The notes under the pieces: model-generated | Seen by the model: the letters and a program-made list of their open reading frames with translations, nothing else | What the model was told of the DNA's origin: nothing | The model's database searches: none | Made by a program: the position numbers and the translations under genes | In this document: piece by piece, positions 1 through 10,519 of the stretch | How positions within the stretch are numbered: the first letter of the stretch is position 1 | How the letters are laid out: each line of letters begins with the position of its first letter | Source: Porites lobata | Taxonomy: Eukaryota; Cnidaria; Anthozoa; Scleractinia; Poritidae | Direction: 5' to 3' | DNA: 64,000 bases | Assembly: GCA_942486035.1 (NCBI GenBank) | Contig: CALNXK010000025.1 | Location: 1,768,501-1,832,500, forward strand

Positions 1-2402
1 TTTGAATTCGATTTTGGTTCGAGTAAGCGCGAGGTTCGAGTTAGCGAGGGTTTGAGTTATCGAGAGCTAACTGTATACCCAATATACCTGCTTTGGTGAC
101 GAGAGGTTTTAATCTGAGCCATAGGTTTTCATCCGAGACATAGGAGGAATAGAGTTGGGTCTGATGATAGTCTAGTGTAGTATCTCGGTTCTAAGGCCTC
201 AATGCATCACTACCATTCCAATCCTGTACCCCGATTGTTCCAAGATTATCGTAAAAGAAAAAAACGAAGTCCGACTTTGATTCTACCGTGAAGAAAACTT
301 GATGATACTTCATCTGGCCACTATTAGGGGCTGTTTACATGGAAGGAAGAAGATCCTAGTACCAGGAAGATCCTAGAAGGCTGAGAAGGTGGAATAACTT
401 TACGTTGGGTTTGCATGCAGAAATTTCGGCCCGTGAGTTGTCCAAGTAGAGAAGGTTAGAGAAGGAATTAAATATGGGGTAACGTAACATCCTGACACCA
501 TGAAACACTTGTGAGAGACAGCAATACGAGGGAAGTAAGCTCTCTTTAATCAGACAAGAAGTAACTTAAATATCCTGCTTATTAAATATTCACGTTGATA
601 CATTACGTAACCCTAGGATCTTAATAACAAATATAACAATGCACGCTTGGCACTCGTCACAGCGACAAAATCAAAAATGTAATTTGGGTCCTTCTGCTCT
701 CTTTAGTGGCGTATATCACTACCTTTCAGCTGAATTAACACAATAATCTGCTTGTGGATTACTCCAAACGAAATGGGGTGGTCGGCCTTTATTGCAGTAA
801 TTAGCCACTGAACCACCCGCCGCCATTTTTGTCGCGTTTGTCCCTAGCACTGGGATCTTCTTAGCGAAAGCAGTTTACGTGGTGCTATGATCTTCCTAGT
901 GTTAGGTGTTAGGATCTTCCTACCTCTCAAGTAGGAAGATCCTAGTACTAGGAACATCCTAGCGCTAGGGACAAGTACATGTAAACTGAATACAGAAAAC
1001 ATATGGCGCTAGAATGATCTGCAAAGTGGCAAAAGAGTGTCTGACAAAATAGCAAAGTGGCAAAAAGCGGGAAAAGAAAGACTGCAAATAGCAACGTAAA
1101 GACCTTCGTAATATTTATTTGATGTTTTTATAATTTTGATTCATCTTCGGGAGGTCTCGAAACTGAACTGAAAATCACTCGAAAAATAAGTGGTGAAAAC
1201 ACGAATATTGATTATTAATTCGAGTTTTTCTCAGGGCAGACTCAACCTTTTGGTCACGAAACATGAAGAATAATTATTGAATTCGCTATTCACGAAAAAT
1301 GAAAACAGCTAATCACGAATCACGAAAATACCCTTGTACAACTTTCGGGATGGCACACTAAAGAAAGAGAGAGCGAGTCGCTTTCCTTCTTCTATCTCCT
1401 TTTTCCTCCATTTCGCGCCATTCCCCTAGGCTAAGCCCCTGGGACAGGCTAAGTGACGCCTTATACTTCGAAGCGATAGCCTCCCAGTTGTCCCAGCTGC
1501 GCATGAGTGCTGATCCCAGATGCTGCGCTGATTGTAGCCTCACTAAGGGGACCTCTACCCAAACATAAATGTTGTTGTTCGGTGTTCAGCCTGTGAGTTC
1601 TCCTAAACAGAAATCGTTTTTTCCAACCAACGTCATCGTGCGCCTGCCACAGGACTGGTGCACCTTGCAAGCTCTCCTTCCACAGAGCATCTTGTTGCGT
1701 TCCTTTCAGCCCCCGGGGAAACTATTCAATAAAGTTTTATAAGGGGAAATTCAGCCCCAAGGTCCAACCCCTTACTGACCCTTTTATATAAGGACCAATT
1801 TTAACACAAAAGGTACCCCCCTTTGGTATAACTCTTCATTACAAATGGACAGTAATTTTTAGGGAGTTATTCTAACTCCAAAAATGGAGTACACATTTTA
1901 GGTACAGGATAACCCCTTCTTTGAGGTAAGGTACTTTAACTCCTAATTTACCTCCAGGTTTGAGGTAATTTTTACTCCTGAAAAAGAGTTCTTTTTACTC
2001 CCAGTCTGGTGTTAAAATAACTCCGAAAATGTTTTTTTTTACCCCTTATATGGGTTGTTTTTACTCTTTTTACAGTTTTTTTTACAGTTCGTACTGATCT
2101 TTTGATCCAGATGCAAAATATTTAAAGCTAGAACCAACTTTAGAATTTTTACCATTAAATTTCAAGGTACCAAAGTGTGGAATTCTATAGAAGATGATAC
2201 TAAACTCCTATCACTTTCAAAGTTTACGAAAAAAATGAAAACTGGATTTCCCGCAAAATTATTAACTGCGAAATATAAATTTATTCCTTGTATGTTTCAA
2301 AGCTATATTTTTGTATTCTTGTGTGCTTTTCTTTACTGCTTACTAGTTTTATCCTTTATGTGTGTTTGTTTGTGCGTCTGTGTTTTTTTTTGGTATGTGT
2401 GA
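1..2402. repeat. Large dispersed repeat, copy 1 (direct duplicate of 10520-13442)
   Basis: From base 4 onward this stretch matches 10523 onward almost base for base, in the same orientation, with two large gaps. Copy 1 lacks about 140 bases present at 11563-11703 and about 350 bases present near 12780-13128. Matching ends near the shared GTATGTGTGA/CTATGTGTGA at about 2394-2402. The left end may run beyond the window. The repeat contains a nested inverted-repeat element (from 327), a tract rich in short ACTCC/GGAGT palindromes (about 1855-2010) and a short hydrophobic ORF (2175-2402) shared with copy 2. It is either a long non-autonomous transposon or a segmental duplication; I see no protein-coding evidence for a transposase. 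Confidence 0.85.
327..1021. mobile_element. MITE with AGGAAGATCCTAG subterminal repeats, right end deleted
   Basis: The left end begins GGGGCTGTTTACATGGAAGG just after a TA and continues with two AGATCCTAG motifs. The interior (about 845-970) has several more direct and inverted copies of AGGAAGATCCTAG. The matching right terminal repeat, intact in the second copy at 11563-11617, is missing: sequence jumps from GATCTGC to AAAGTGGC near 1021. This copy is therefore a deletion derivative. Confidence 0.65.
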
Positions 2403-2678
2403 TGACGAGATCAAATTTTGACACCAAAATAATAATGTCAAGGTTTCATCACTCTCGACATTGCTAAAAAGGTTTTTCTACAAGGTGCTCCATTTTTGGA
2501 CTCAGTTACGGTGGAGAAGTTGTTTTGAGAGGCTGATACAGATCGAGATGGGAGAGTTAGTTATAGAGATTTTGAATTCATAATAAAATACAGCATGGAT
2601 GATGAGACCTAAAATAATGATTATGTTGTCTTTTATCATTAGGGAAAATATAGAGAAACTGTTTATACAATATTCAGA

Positions 2679-2684
2679 TTTATT
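2679..2684 (-). promoter_or_regulatory. Poly(A) signal of the NERD-helicase gene
   Basis: AATAAA on the minus strand about 75 bases past the stop codon at 2759, the expected distance for a short 3' UTR. Confidence 0.5.
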
Positions 2685-2758
2685 TCAGCACAGTAAAGAG
2701 TAAAAGAGAAAATTTAATATCCTAATTTTGAAGGTTCCAAGTTTGGCAAAAGATACCA

Positions 2759-4756
2759 TTATTTCCACCAAAGAACTAATAAGCGAGTCACTGCCCTTGA
2801 TGCTGGGATGTAGTTCTTCATGCTTTTCAAATGGCCGCAAATGGCAATAACAACTGGCCACTCATATGATCTAGCATAATCTGCATAATCCAAAACAACT
2901 GCATTTTGCCCATCTCCAATGCGACAAACTGGGATTCCTTCCTGAGTCATACTGGGAGAGAGATCGTCAATCCACTCTGGAGTAGCAACCAGGATAGCAA
3001 CTTTATGATAGGAAAATCCATCCTCCTCCTTTGCCCATTCATTGATCTCATTCTTGATGATCTTAGAACAGTCGACCAATCGTTCTTCATTTGATCCATA
3101 CATGTAACTTATTTTCCCCTGTAAAGTAACTTTGGGTCCACAAACATGGTGTCCAAGGTAAATTGGATGATTCCAGTATCGCTGGGCGAATTCAGTTCCG
3201 CCTGATTGTTTACCCATTGACAACTCCATGTGACACTGCAAAAAGTCATAAACCTCTGACGTGCATCTCATGACAGTTGTGAGGCTTGATGCATGGGTAA
3301 AGTTTTGCTTTTCACAGAGCTCGTTGAGAAAACTTGAAACATCCAGGTTGGTTTGTTTCATTCCAAACAGTCTATTTACAAACAATAACTGGTAGATGTC
3401 ATAAGTAATCCATTGATAGAAAGAAGTACCCTGACAATGGACCAAGAATTCTCTGAATGAACCTAGTAGTGTCTCATTTGTGCTAAACAGTATTTGAAAT
3501 TCATCAACAAAGACATGGACCGGTTTCATTGACATTTTTAGCACCCGAGAGAGAAAAGTACTGATGCGGTCAAACGTTACAATAGTAACCATTCCATTGG
3601 CAATTTCGTTTCTTGTGAAGAATTCCTTGTAGAGCTTATCAAGTGGCGGGGATACCATTATAAGTACCATTTCATTCTTCTTTGCACATTCAAGTGCTTT
3701 GTATTGGAGTAGAATCGTCTTTCCACTTCCTGGGGCGCCACAAAAGAGCTGGTGTAATGGTCCCTCCCATATGCCCAGTTGCTCCATGTTTAAGAACACG
3801 AACTGTTTTGCCAGAATTCTCAAACCTGTGGCATCAGCTGGCCTTACCACCACAGGAGACCCACTAGCTCCCTTTCTTGTCATCTTCGCGTGGCTTCTTT
3901 CAAGAAACCTTTGCTCATCAATGGTTTTAAACACTTCACTGAGTATTTGGGTTGTGGCGCTTATTGCACTTCTCTGACCTACAAATACGGAAATCAAGCT
4001 CAATAGCTTCTCTTTTTCTTCCTCAAAAGACCTCTGGGTGAAATGCTGTTTCCACCACAACTCGAAATGTTGCAAATTGTCATCTTCTTCGTCGTCTGTC
4101 ATACCAAGATGAATCTTTCGGAGGTCAATAAAATCATTAGCACCACGTCCCTCATCGACGACGTTTGGCATTGCAATGACTCTGTAGACAGGAATGTCTA
4201 AGTCCTTTGCTTTCAAAAGTGCTTGAACGAATTTTTCTCCAACTTGAAGCTGTCTTTTTGCATCAAGATACCGATTTGTTTTGAACTTTTCTGTGGCTTT
4301 CACTTCGATGAGTATGACACCAGTACGCCGATGTACGATGAGAAAATCTATTTCTCGAGAGAGGTCTGTTTCGCTGAGATCGGCAAACAGAGATTGAACA
4401 TATTCGCTTGGGAGGTTTTGTAGGAGGACTTGATCGATGAATTCTTGAAATTGAAATTTCGTTATGACGAGCATTGGCTGATTCGTTTCTCTCCCATATT
4501 TATCAAGGGCCCTAAAGATCCGTAACTCGGCTGAATCTCCCTTGATGTCCAATTCCTCAGACTTGCTAAGTCCTACAGCACCGGATGCTGCACCAGTTGG
4601 GGCTGTATAACGGAATGGAAATGCTGGAGGGAACATGTATGTTCGATCACTTGTCTTCCAGTCAGGCCAGAGTCTGTTGAGGTATTCTTCACAAGCTTCC
4701 TCGAAAATACAAAAGTACTTGCCCGCTGAATCCTTCACTACACACGGCGAAGCCAT
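2759..4756 (-). CDS. NERD nuclease-domain / superfamily 1 helicase protein
   Basis: Predicted two-part enzyme: an N-terminal NERD-type PD-(D/E)XK nuclease-related domain and a C-terminal SF1 helicase. Numbered from the open frame at 4876: GDSAE at 113-117, REID with D177, IEVK with E191 and K193 after a beta strand, and a following Gln-rich helix form the nuclease signature. Walker A GAPGSGKT is at 380-387, Walker B VDEFQ at 457-461, a YDIYQ motif at 492-496, VMRCT at 535-539, VAILVAT at 626-632 and the arginine-finger-like ASRA at 692-695. The order and spacing of the last motifs resemble UvrD and group III Schlafen helicase domains. The frame is open to 4876 but begins there with TTG and a stop lies just upstream, so the first ATG (4756, residue 41, strong Kozak context) is the likely start. 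A good 3' splice site (TTTGTTTCCAG) ends at 4867, so an upstream exon is possible. A reverse-strand AATAAA lies at 2679-2684, 75 bases after the stop. All motifs are intact. Role in host defence or DNA repair is inference. Confidence 0.85.
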   Translation of the reverse strand: MASPCVVKDSAGKYFCIFEEACEEYLNRLWPDWKTSDRTYMFPPAFPFRYTAPTGAASGAVGLSKSEELDIKGDSAELRIFRALDKYGRETNQPMLVITKFQFQEFIDQVLLQNLPSEYVQSLFADLSETDLSREIDFLIVHRRTGVILIEVKATEKFKTNRYLDAKRQLQVGEKFVQALLKAKDLDIPVYRVIAMPNVVDEGRGANDFIDLRKIHLGMTDDEEDDNLQHFELWWKQHFTQRSFEEEKEKLLSLISVFVGQRSAISATTQILSEVFKTIDEQRFLERSHAKMTRKGASGSPVVVRPADATGLRILAKQFVFLNMEQLGIWEGPLHQLFCGAPGSGKTILLQYKALECAKKNEMVLIMVSPPLDKLYKEFFTRNEIANGMVTIVTFDRISTFLSRVLKMSMKPVHVFVDEFQILFSTNETLLGSFREFLVHCQGTSFYQWITYDIYQLLFVNRLFGMKQTNLDVSSFLNELCEKQNFTHASSLTTVMRCTSEVYDFLQCHMELSMGKQSGGTEFAQRYWNHPIYLGHHVCGPKVTLQGKISYMYGSNEERLVDCSKIIKNEINEWAKEEDGFSYHKVAILVATPEWIDDLSPSMTQEGIPVCRIGDGQNAVVLDYADYARSYEWPVVIAICGHLKSMKNYIPASRAVTRLLVLWWK

Positions 4757-4865
4757 TGCTGCACCAAACACGGAAGTAATGTACGTGTTTGCTTTGCTAC
4801 CGCGCCTGATTCCAAAGGCCGCGGACCCGACCCCAAGGAATATTTTTTGGCCATGTCTCAAAAGG

Positions 4866-4876
4866 ACTGGAAACAA
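4866..4876 (-). promoter_or_regulatory. Candidate 3' splice site upstream of the NERD-helicase start
   Basis: On the minus strand TTTGTTTCCAG ends at 4867 and an open frame follows from 4866 without interruption. It would add about 36 codons before the first ATG (4756), or mark the end of a 5' UTR intron. No donor exon was identified. Confidence 0.35.
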
Positions 4877-4983
4877 ACGAATTCAAGAATTTGATTGACC
4901 GCGGTCTAGATTTTCTACAGCGGTCTTGTTTTAAACAGTTGTCCTCAAAAAGTTACAAACAAAGAATATGAAAAATTGGCTTG

Positions 4984-5850
4984 TTTGTACTACGAAAGCC
5001 GAGGAGGGTCTTCCGACTTCTGACTTCCGATTTCCAACTTCCGACTTCCCACTTAAGCTTCTAACTTCCGACTTCCGACTTGACTCCTCTGGCAGGCTCG
5101 ACTGCCGCTCGATCAGCCACGCGGGTATTAATGCTCAAGGTCAAGGCTCAGTAGAAAGAACGGCTGTACCGTTCTAGCCACAAAAGAAAACAACTAAAGT
5201 TGCTCTTATAAAGGCAACTAAGCACAGAGCCAGTCAGGCAACTGATGAAGAATCGCATTTTCTTTAGAAAAACACTAAGCTGGAATCTACTGAGTCGCAA
5301 TGCATTCGCCATAGTTGATGCAGCTTCATTTTAAGCTGCACTTCATTCTTATCACTTTGGATCTGTAAATGACTATCCGTGATAATTTAACATCCTGCAA
5401 AGAAAACTAACGAGCTGGGCCCAGCGTGATACAGCATTGCATATTCACGGACTAAAAACAGTCATATAGTTATTCAGGTCCAGAAGGCACTTTGGAGGAA
5501 ATTAAAGCCAGTACTCGGCCGTAATAAAAAGCTTTAAAGAACATGCTCTTGCATCAGAGGGCAAATATCCTGCCGACCAGAAACAACAACCACAGTAAAT
5601 CGATATGTATGCCATGACCTCTCAGTGTGAAATAGGCGGCTTAACCAGAACCTTCTAGAGCGTAATCTACCCAGCAGAAGGGAAAAAAACGTTTTTGGAA
5701 CAAGCAGCATTTTAGCATAAGGTAAAAGTCGTGTAGGCCTATCACCGCCTTTCATTGCTACGGAAGTTGGAAGTCGGAAATCAGAAGTCGGAAGTTGGAG
5801 GTTGGATGTTGGAAGTCGGAAGACCCTCCTCGGCTTTCGTGTTGTACAAA
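4984..5850. mobile_element. Inverted-repeat element with ACTTCCGA arrays, upstream of NERD-helicase gene
   Basis: Left terminal region TTTGTACTACGAAAGCCG is the reverse complement, with two extra bases, of the right terminal region at about 5831-5850. Both ends then carry GAGGAGGGTCTTCCGACTT followed by tandem degenerate ACTTCCGA units (4998-5082 left, 5760-5822 right, inverted). No transposase frame is present in the interior. It lies 230 bases upstream of the likely start of the NERD-helicase gene, so it may form part of its promoter region. The ACTTCCG core resembles an ETS-family site, which is inference. Confidence 0.6.
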
Positions 5851-6012
5851 GTGTACACAAAGCTGGACTTTGAACAGTTATTTTAGTCCCGTTTGGACTG
5901 GAGACTAGTGACAGAAGAAAGCCAGCTAAATACTTGAGCCTGCGCAGGGAACCAAATAAAATTATTTATGTTTTTGTTCCCTTGCTTTCTTGTTTGGCCA
6001 TATAATAAACAT

Positions 6013-6147
6013 CTTATTAACCGAGCTAGGTCGGTCTGTATGGGAGAATCTTGACCTCGGTCGCTGGTACAGACCTCACTGCGTTCGGTCTGTACTGGCG
6101 ACCGAGGTCAAGATTCTCCCATACAGACCTCCCGCTCGGTTAATAAG
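6013..6147. repeat. Near-perfect 135-base foldback palindrome
   Basis: CTTATTAACCGAGC at the left is matched by GCTCGGTTAATAAG at the right, and the arms between them are complementary almost throughout (for example GGTCTGTATGGGAGAATCTT against its complement), with a very short centre near 6080. Likely a small foldback or MITE-type element. Confidence 0.7.
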
Positions 6148-8070
6148 AGCTAAATAATCGTCAAATTTACCAATTTCAGTATGAAACAGGTTTGCAAGCT
6201 GAAAAAAAGGCGATTAATTCTTTTCTCAGGTTAAGGTGGCTTGACTGGATTTTTCGAGGGATACTTACCTCCCAAGTTTGAGCATTTACTACGTCGCCAT
6301 TAACAAATATATCTGAAAAAGTTTACCATAGCTACAAATTTACTACGATCCATGTTTCAATGACATCGGAGTTGCCATGGTAGCGTAACGATGTCATTAC
6401 TTTTTTTACTTGCTTTGTATTTCTGGGTATCATGCGTTTTTTTTTTTCACAAATCGCTTAAGGGGGCTTGTACCTCGCTTGGCTGCCTCGTTTATGGTAA
6501 CATTTGAACGATTTTTTCAGAGCGTTTTGGAAATACTTTGAAAAAAAGTTTTAAGGGTCAGAAAAACAGTGAATAACTATGCTATCGACATAATTGGCTA
6601 ATATCTAAAGAACATGACGACGTCTGTAAATGCACTTTCATCTCATAGTGATTTGATGCCATTCTAAACTGTGTACGAAAAAAGTAAAGAGAGGGATTGC
6701 TTGGCAGCTAGATTCCAGGAAAGAGGAATTTGATTAGCCTACATACGTGGTAACGAAAGCAGCTAAACGCATGTAAGTTGGTTCACACCTACAAACTTCA
6801 CGGTAATTTAGAAACCGCGAGTGGCCCTTATATCCGGCTAACCGGCTTTTACCACCCTAATCGAGATGATGATGATGATGATGGTCGCGCTGACCGCTCG
6901 TCTCCCCTGCACCATTTTAGTATCGTTCCGGGAGCCTTTTTACTCAGTAATAACGTCATCCTCGATCAGTTTTACTTCATCTTTAATCAGTTTTGAAAAG
7001 ATAGCATGGGCAACGAGATCTGAATTGGGACCTTAGATACACCATTTCTGCCCATGGGTACTGGTAGGGAAAAATGTTTTGCAACCGTTGTGTTAATACG
7101 GAAGGGAGTGATGCGTACCCAAATGTGGTATTCCCGTAAATGATCTAACTGACCCCCCTCCCCCTCAAGTAAACGCCTCTTATCTAGAAAACGCCCCCTC
7201 TACGATGTTCAGTTTGTATTAGACTCCCTCTTCAATAGACGCCCCCGTCTAATAGACGCCCCTCCCCCACCCGTGACCGTTCTCAAAAATACTAGGAATT
7301 AACAAAAAGAAGCAAAATCATTCAATTTTTTCATTTTGTTGCTTGATTAACAAGGGTTTGCGCATTGCATCTTGATCAATGTCAAGTTCAAAATAAGAAG
7401 GACTAAAGATGCAACACAATGATCTGGTAGGCCTAGCCTTCGGGGTAAGAGATGGTCTACCCGTAATTACGACTAAGAGTATGGGTAAGTTGCACGAACT
7501 CCTACACTGGAAACAGTGAACCTTCGCTTGCTGATCTTAAGGTCTCCATTTAGAGTCTCTCCCGCCGAAGACCCTAAATATAACCTCAGAAAAGGTTTCT
7601 TCGAAAAAAGCTTAGGGCAAGTGTAGACATTCTGCTCAGCTTTTTCAAGCACACACGCCAGAGCAAGTGTCAAAATATGAAGATAAGTAATAGTAGCTGC
7701 GTACAAAATATTTGTTTTTTTCTTTCATTTTTTTTGTTTTGTTTTTAAACTAATACATTAAAATTTAGTAAAGATGAAGGGTATCAAGACCTCCTTTACA
7801 TTTTCCTTTTTTTAAACTGACTGATGCAGTTCAATAGATTTCAAATGGTAGACCATACAGGGGAAAGATTAGTAATCGGCTCCCGACAAACACTGTAATT
7901 TTACTGGAACTGCGGTACTATCACAGAGCATGGGTTACCTGTGATACGAATAAGGGTTTTGGGGGTTTTCTCAAGGTGTGTCCTCCCGATATAAAACGTA
8001 GCCGTGAACCCCTCTTCATAGGCTCGATTTCCAACCGTTCTGGTTTACTTCCAACTCGAAACAGGCAATC
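6148..8070. other. Intergenic, no gene recognised
   Basis: No coding feature is supported. It holds a short (GAT)n run at about 6866-6881 and a degenerate tract of ACGCCCC-type units (about 7150-7270) resembling the AAGCCCC repeats found elsewhere in the window. The ORFs are short and unremarkable. Confidence 0.4.
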
Positions 8071-8184
8071 GGTGCCAGTAAAACGCGGGGTCGGGATCTA
8101 TCTGCTGTTTTAGGGTTAGGGTTACGGTTAGGGTTAGGCTAACCTTAACCCTAACCCTAAAACACTCCGCGTTTTACTGACACC
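8071..8184. mobile_element. Palindromic MITE with telomere-like TTAGGG core
   Basis: GGTGCCAGTAAAACGCGG at 8071-8088 is repeated inverted at 8167-8184 with one mismatch. The centre is TTAGGG-type repeats reading one way (about 8108-8139) and CCCTAA reading the other (about 8140-8160), giving a head-to-head telomeric palindrome. The flanking inverted repeat argues for a mobile element rather than a chromosome-end fusion. Confidence 0.6.
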
Positions 8185-8242
8185 CCGAGTAATCATCGGG
8201 CTTACTATCCCCAGCAATTGACTTGGAATATCACGGTAAATT

Positions 8243-9046
8243 TTAAAAATAAGTATGATCTGGTTGATTAATTTTTATCTTCTTAAAATTTTTACCAGAT
8301 GTATGTTTATTCTTAGCTTTAACAAGAATTATTGAAATACTTTTAGAAGCTTGTATCGCACAAGAATTCCAATAATCAGGGGCACCCAACGAGAATATAG
8401 TTCAATTTAACCACTTAACATAGCATTGTTGAACGTATTTCAGTATTTAAACGGTAGATATAGGCATATTTTTTATCCCCTAAAAACCTTTCATCTGTTC
8501 GGATATCCTAGCTGAAAGTCTAGTAGTCCGAAAATTATAGGGATCAAAACTTACCTTTTCGAAAATTTCAGTTAGGAAAAGGCTCCCGAAAATTCTAGGT
8601 GGGTAAAAATCCGTTAAAAATGGGTAATTATACCATTTTGTAGATGTTCGAAAATCCTAGGAGAGGCAGGCAAGCAAGAGATTTTACAATAAATGTTCCG
8701 AAAATTCTAGATCTCAAATCGTCTTCCGAACAGATATTTTCCGAAAATTGCCTTTGGGTGCCCCTGAATAATAATAGCCAATAAAAATAATGGGCAAAAC
8801 CACGACTACGAAATAAAAAACCGGGTAGTCCAGCATAGACTTTCTTGGTAAAAAGATCTGGATCAGAGAAAACAAAGGAACACAGGTAATTAGATATTTT
8901 AATACCCAAATGAGCTGCCATGTGATAAGGTATATTGCTTTGTTAACCAGTCTTAAGTCCAACGCCGATGGAATGTTCAGCTTGTGTGTCGATTGAGTGA
9001 AGGACAAAAATTTAACGCTGTAACCGTCAGAGTTTTCGTCACTCAT
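8243..9046 (-). pseudogene. Small membrane-protein ORF interrupted by a MITE
   Basis: An ATG at 9046 opens a frame with hydrophilic N-terminus (MSDENSDG), a long hydrophobic stretch (residues about 35-66) and a second one (about 75-92). At residue 93 it runs into a 390-base MITE (8377-8766). Ignoring the MITE and one copy of its 6-base target duplication, the same frame continues to a stop at 8243-8245, for 135 codons in all. I do not recognise the family. It may be a real gene broken by the insertion, one exon of a larger gene, or chance. With the insertion in place, translation ends a few codons inside the MITE (stop near 8714). Confidence 0.4.
8377..8766. mobile_element. CAGGGGCACCC MITE, copy 1 (6-base target duplication AATAAT)
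   Basis: Begins CAGGGGCACCCAACG and ends with the inverted GGGTGCCCCTG. Flanked by AATAAT at 8371-8376 and 8767-8772. About 75% or better similar by eye to the elements at 35587-35985 and 43525-43971. CAGGG termini suggest a hAT-like relative, but the 6-base duplication is not the usual 8. Confidence 0.85.
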
Positions 9047-10519
9047 TATATTAGAATAGTACTAGGGATCGATAGCTTTTGAGATAGTCAAAAGCAGCGA
9101 TAGGAAAAGAGTACTCAGTCGTCAGATCCCTCGCCTTTGTCTGCCAACATTGTACTCGATTTTCCTTTAGAAAATAGTAATCCATCTTGCCACACGTCGG
9201 TTTTATTGCACAATCTCGAAATTACGCACCGCCATCCATTGTACCCAAGCAGTCAGTTTTTGTTAAAGGCTGATGGAAAATTTGTTAATCACTGTGCTTT
9301 AGCCTGATGTAAAGACTGTAGTTACAATTACTTGACAAAAAGAGGACATAATCAGTTTTCAGAAGCATTTACTGTGATGAAGAAAAACTATAGATGAATT
9401 ACAAATAAATGACTCAACTATTTAAACCTGAGGTTTGAATTTTTGCATTTTAGGTAATGCAAATTTACCATCTAAAGAGACCATTACTCTGATCCTGTTT
9501 CCGCAAATGCCCTGACCAGCGCCGCTGTTAAGGGTGTACTTATCAGTCGATTAGTGAGATGTAGTCTTCACAGTCTTCAGTATACCTTGGGTACCAGAAG
9601 TTCAGTTTCTTGCGTAAAGCGGGATGGATCGGAGTCGGCCTACATATCTTCGGCCGAAGGCCGAAGTCATGACTGGCGACCGGAAACCGCGCATGAAAAG
9701 GAAATTGAACTTCACCTTGGTAAACAAGAAAAGGTCTTAATCCGGCCCCGTCAATAGAAACAATGCGCATTAAGAGAACATACAAAGACAAATAACGCTT
9801 ATAACTACAGCCGACCGTCCCGATAACTCGAGGGGCGATCTCCACCTATATTTAAACGATTGTTCGTGATTGGCTGGAAAAACAATAGGGATTGTGACAT
9901 AACAACCCTATCCCTGAAAACAATGGAAGTGCAGATTTTAGGGGAGCAATGAAATAAGAGGTTTAGAACGGTGCAGGTCAACCATAACTAGACTGAGCCT
10001 TCTAGGGAAATCGAAAAAAGTGCGAGCTATTGGGAGTTCGAAGCAAATAAGTTCTTTTGTAATATGTTATCTACTGTCTGTAAACTCAGTTCCATAGTTA
10101 GCCTTATTCTTCATGATATGCACGCATTGTCCCGCCTCGAATAGCCTTGCTGGCTGCGGGCAATGCTTCTGTAATATTATTTGTTTATTAATAAAGTTTG
10201 TTGCTGTTGTAGTTGTAAGGAAATGGGATGGGGAAGGAATGAAAGTCATCACGTATACTTCATTTCCAGGGTAGCGAGAGATTTATTGATGTTTTGATTG
10301 GAGGAAAACAAAGAATACGTTGCCTTGAAATAAACTCAATGTTTCGGACAACAGCACAATTTTTAGTTTCGACCCGAGTCATGGGGCTTAAAACATGGTT
10401 CGACTTATCGAAGGTAAAATTATATAGAAATGATTAGATTTAAGGAAAACAAAAACGACTTCGAGTTGGCGGGAGGTTCGAGTTATCGAGGGTAAAGTTA
10501 CAGTAATTGTATGGAGGAA
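9047..10519. other. Intergenic, no gene recognised
   Basis: No supported gene. A 100-codon minus-strand frame at 9543-9845 has no recognisable motif. GTTCGAGTTATCGAGGGTAA-like units at about 10455-10495 resemble the start of the large repeat that follows. Confidence 0.4.

Noticed and set aside
2175..2402. Conserved small membrane protein in the large repeat
   Set aside because: It is also found at 13218-13466, but the two are simply part of a near-identical duplication. The hydrophobic run comes from T-rich sequence.
8108..8160. Ancestral telomere-fusion site
   Set aside because: The TTAGGG/CCCTAA blocks are few and are enclosed by an 18-base inverted repeat, so a MITE explains them better.
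9543..9845. 100-codon minus-strand ORF
   Set aside because: No motif, no support from neighbours, and an equally long opposite-strand frame overlaps it.
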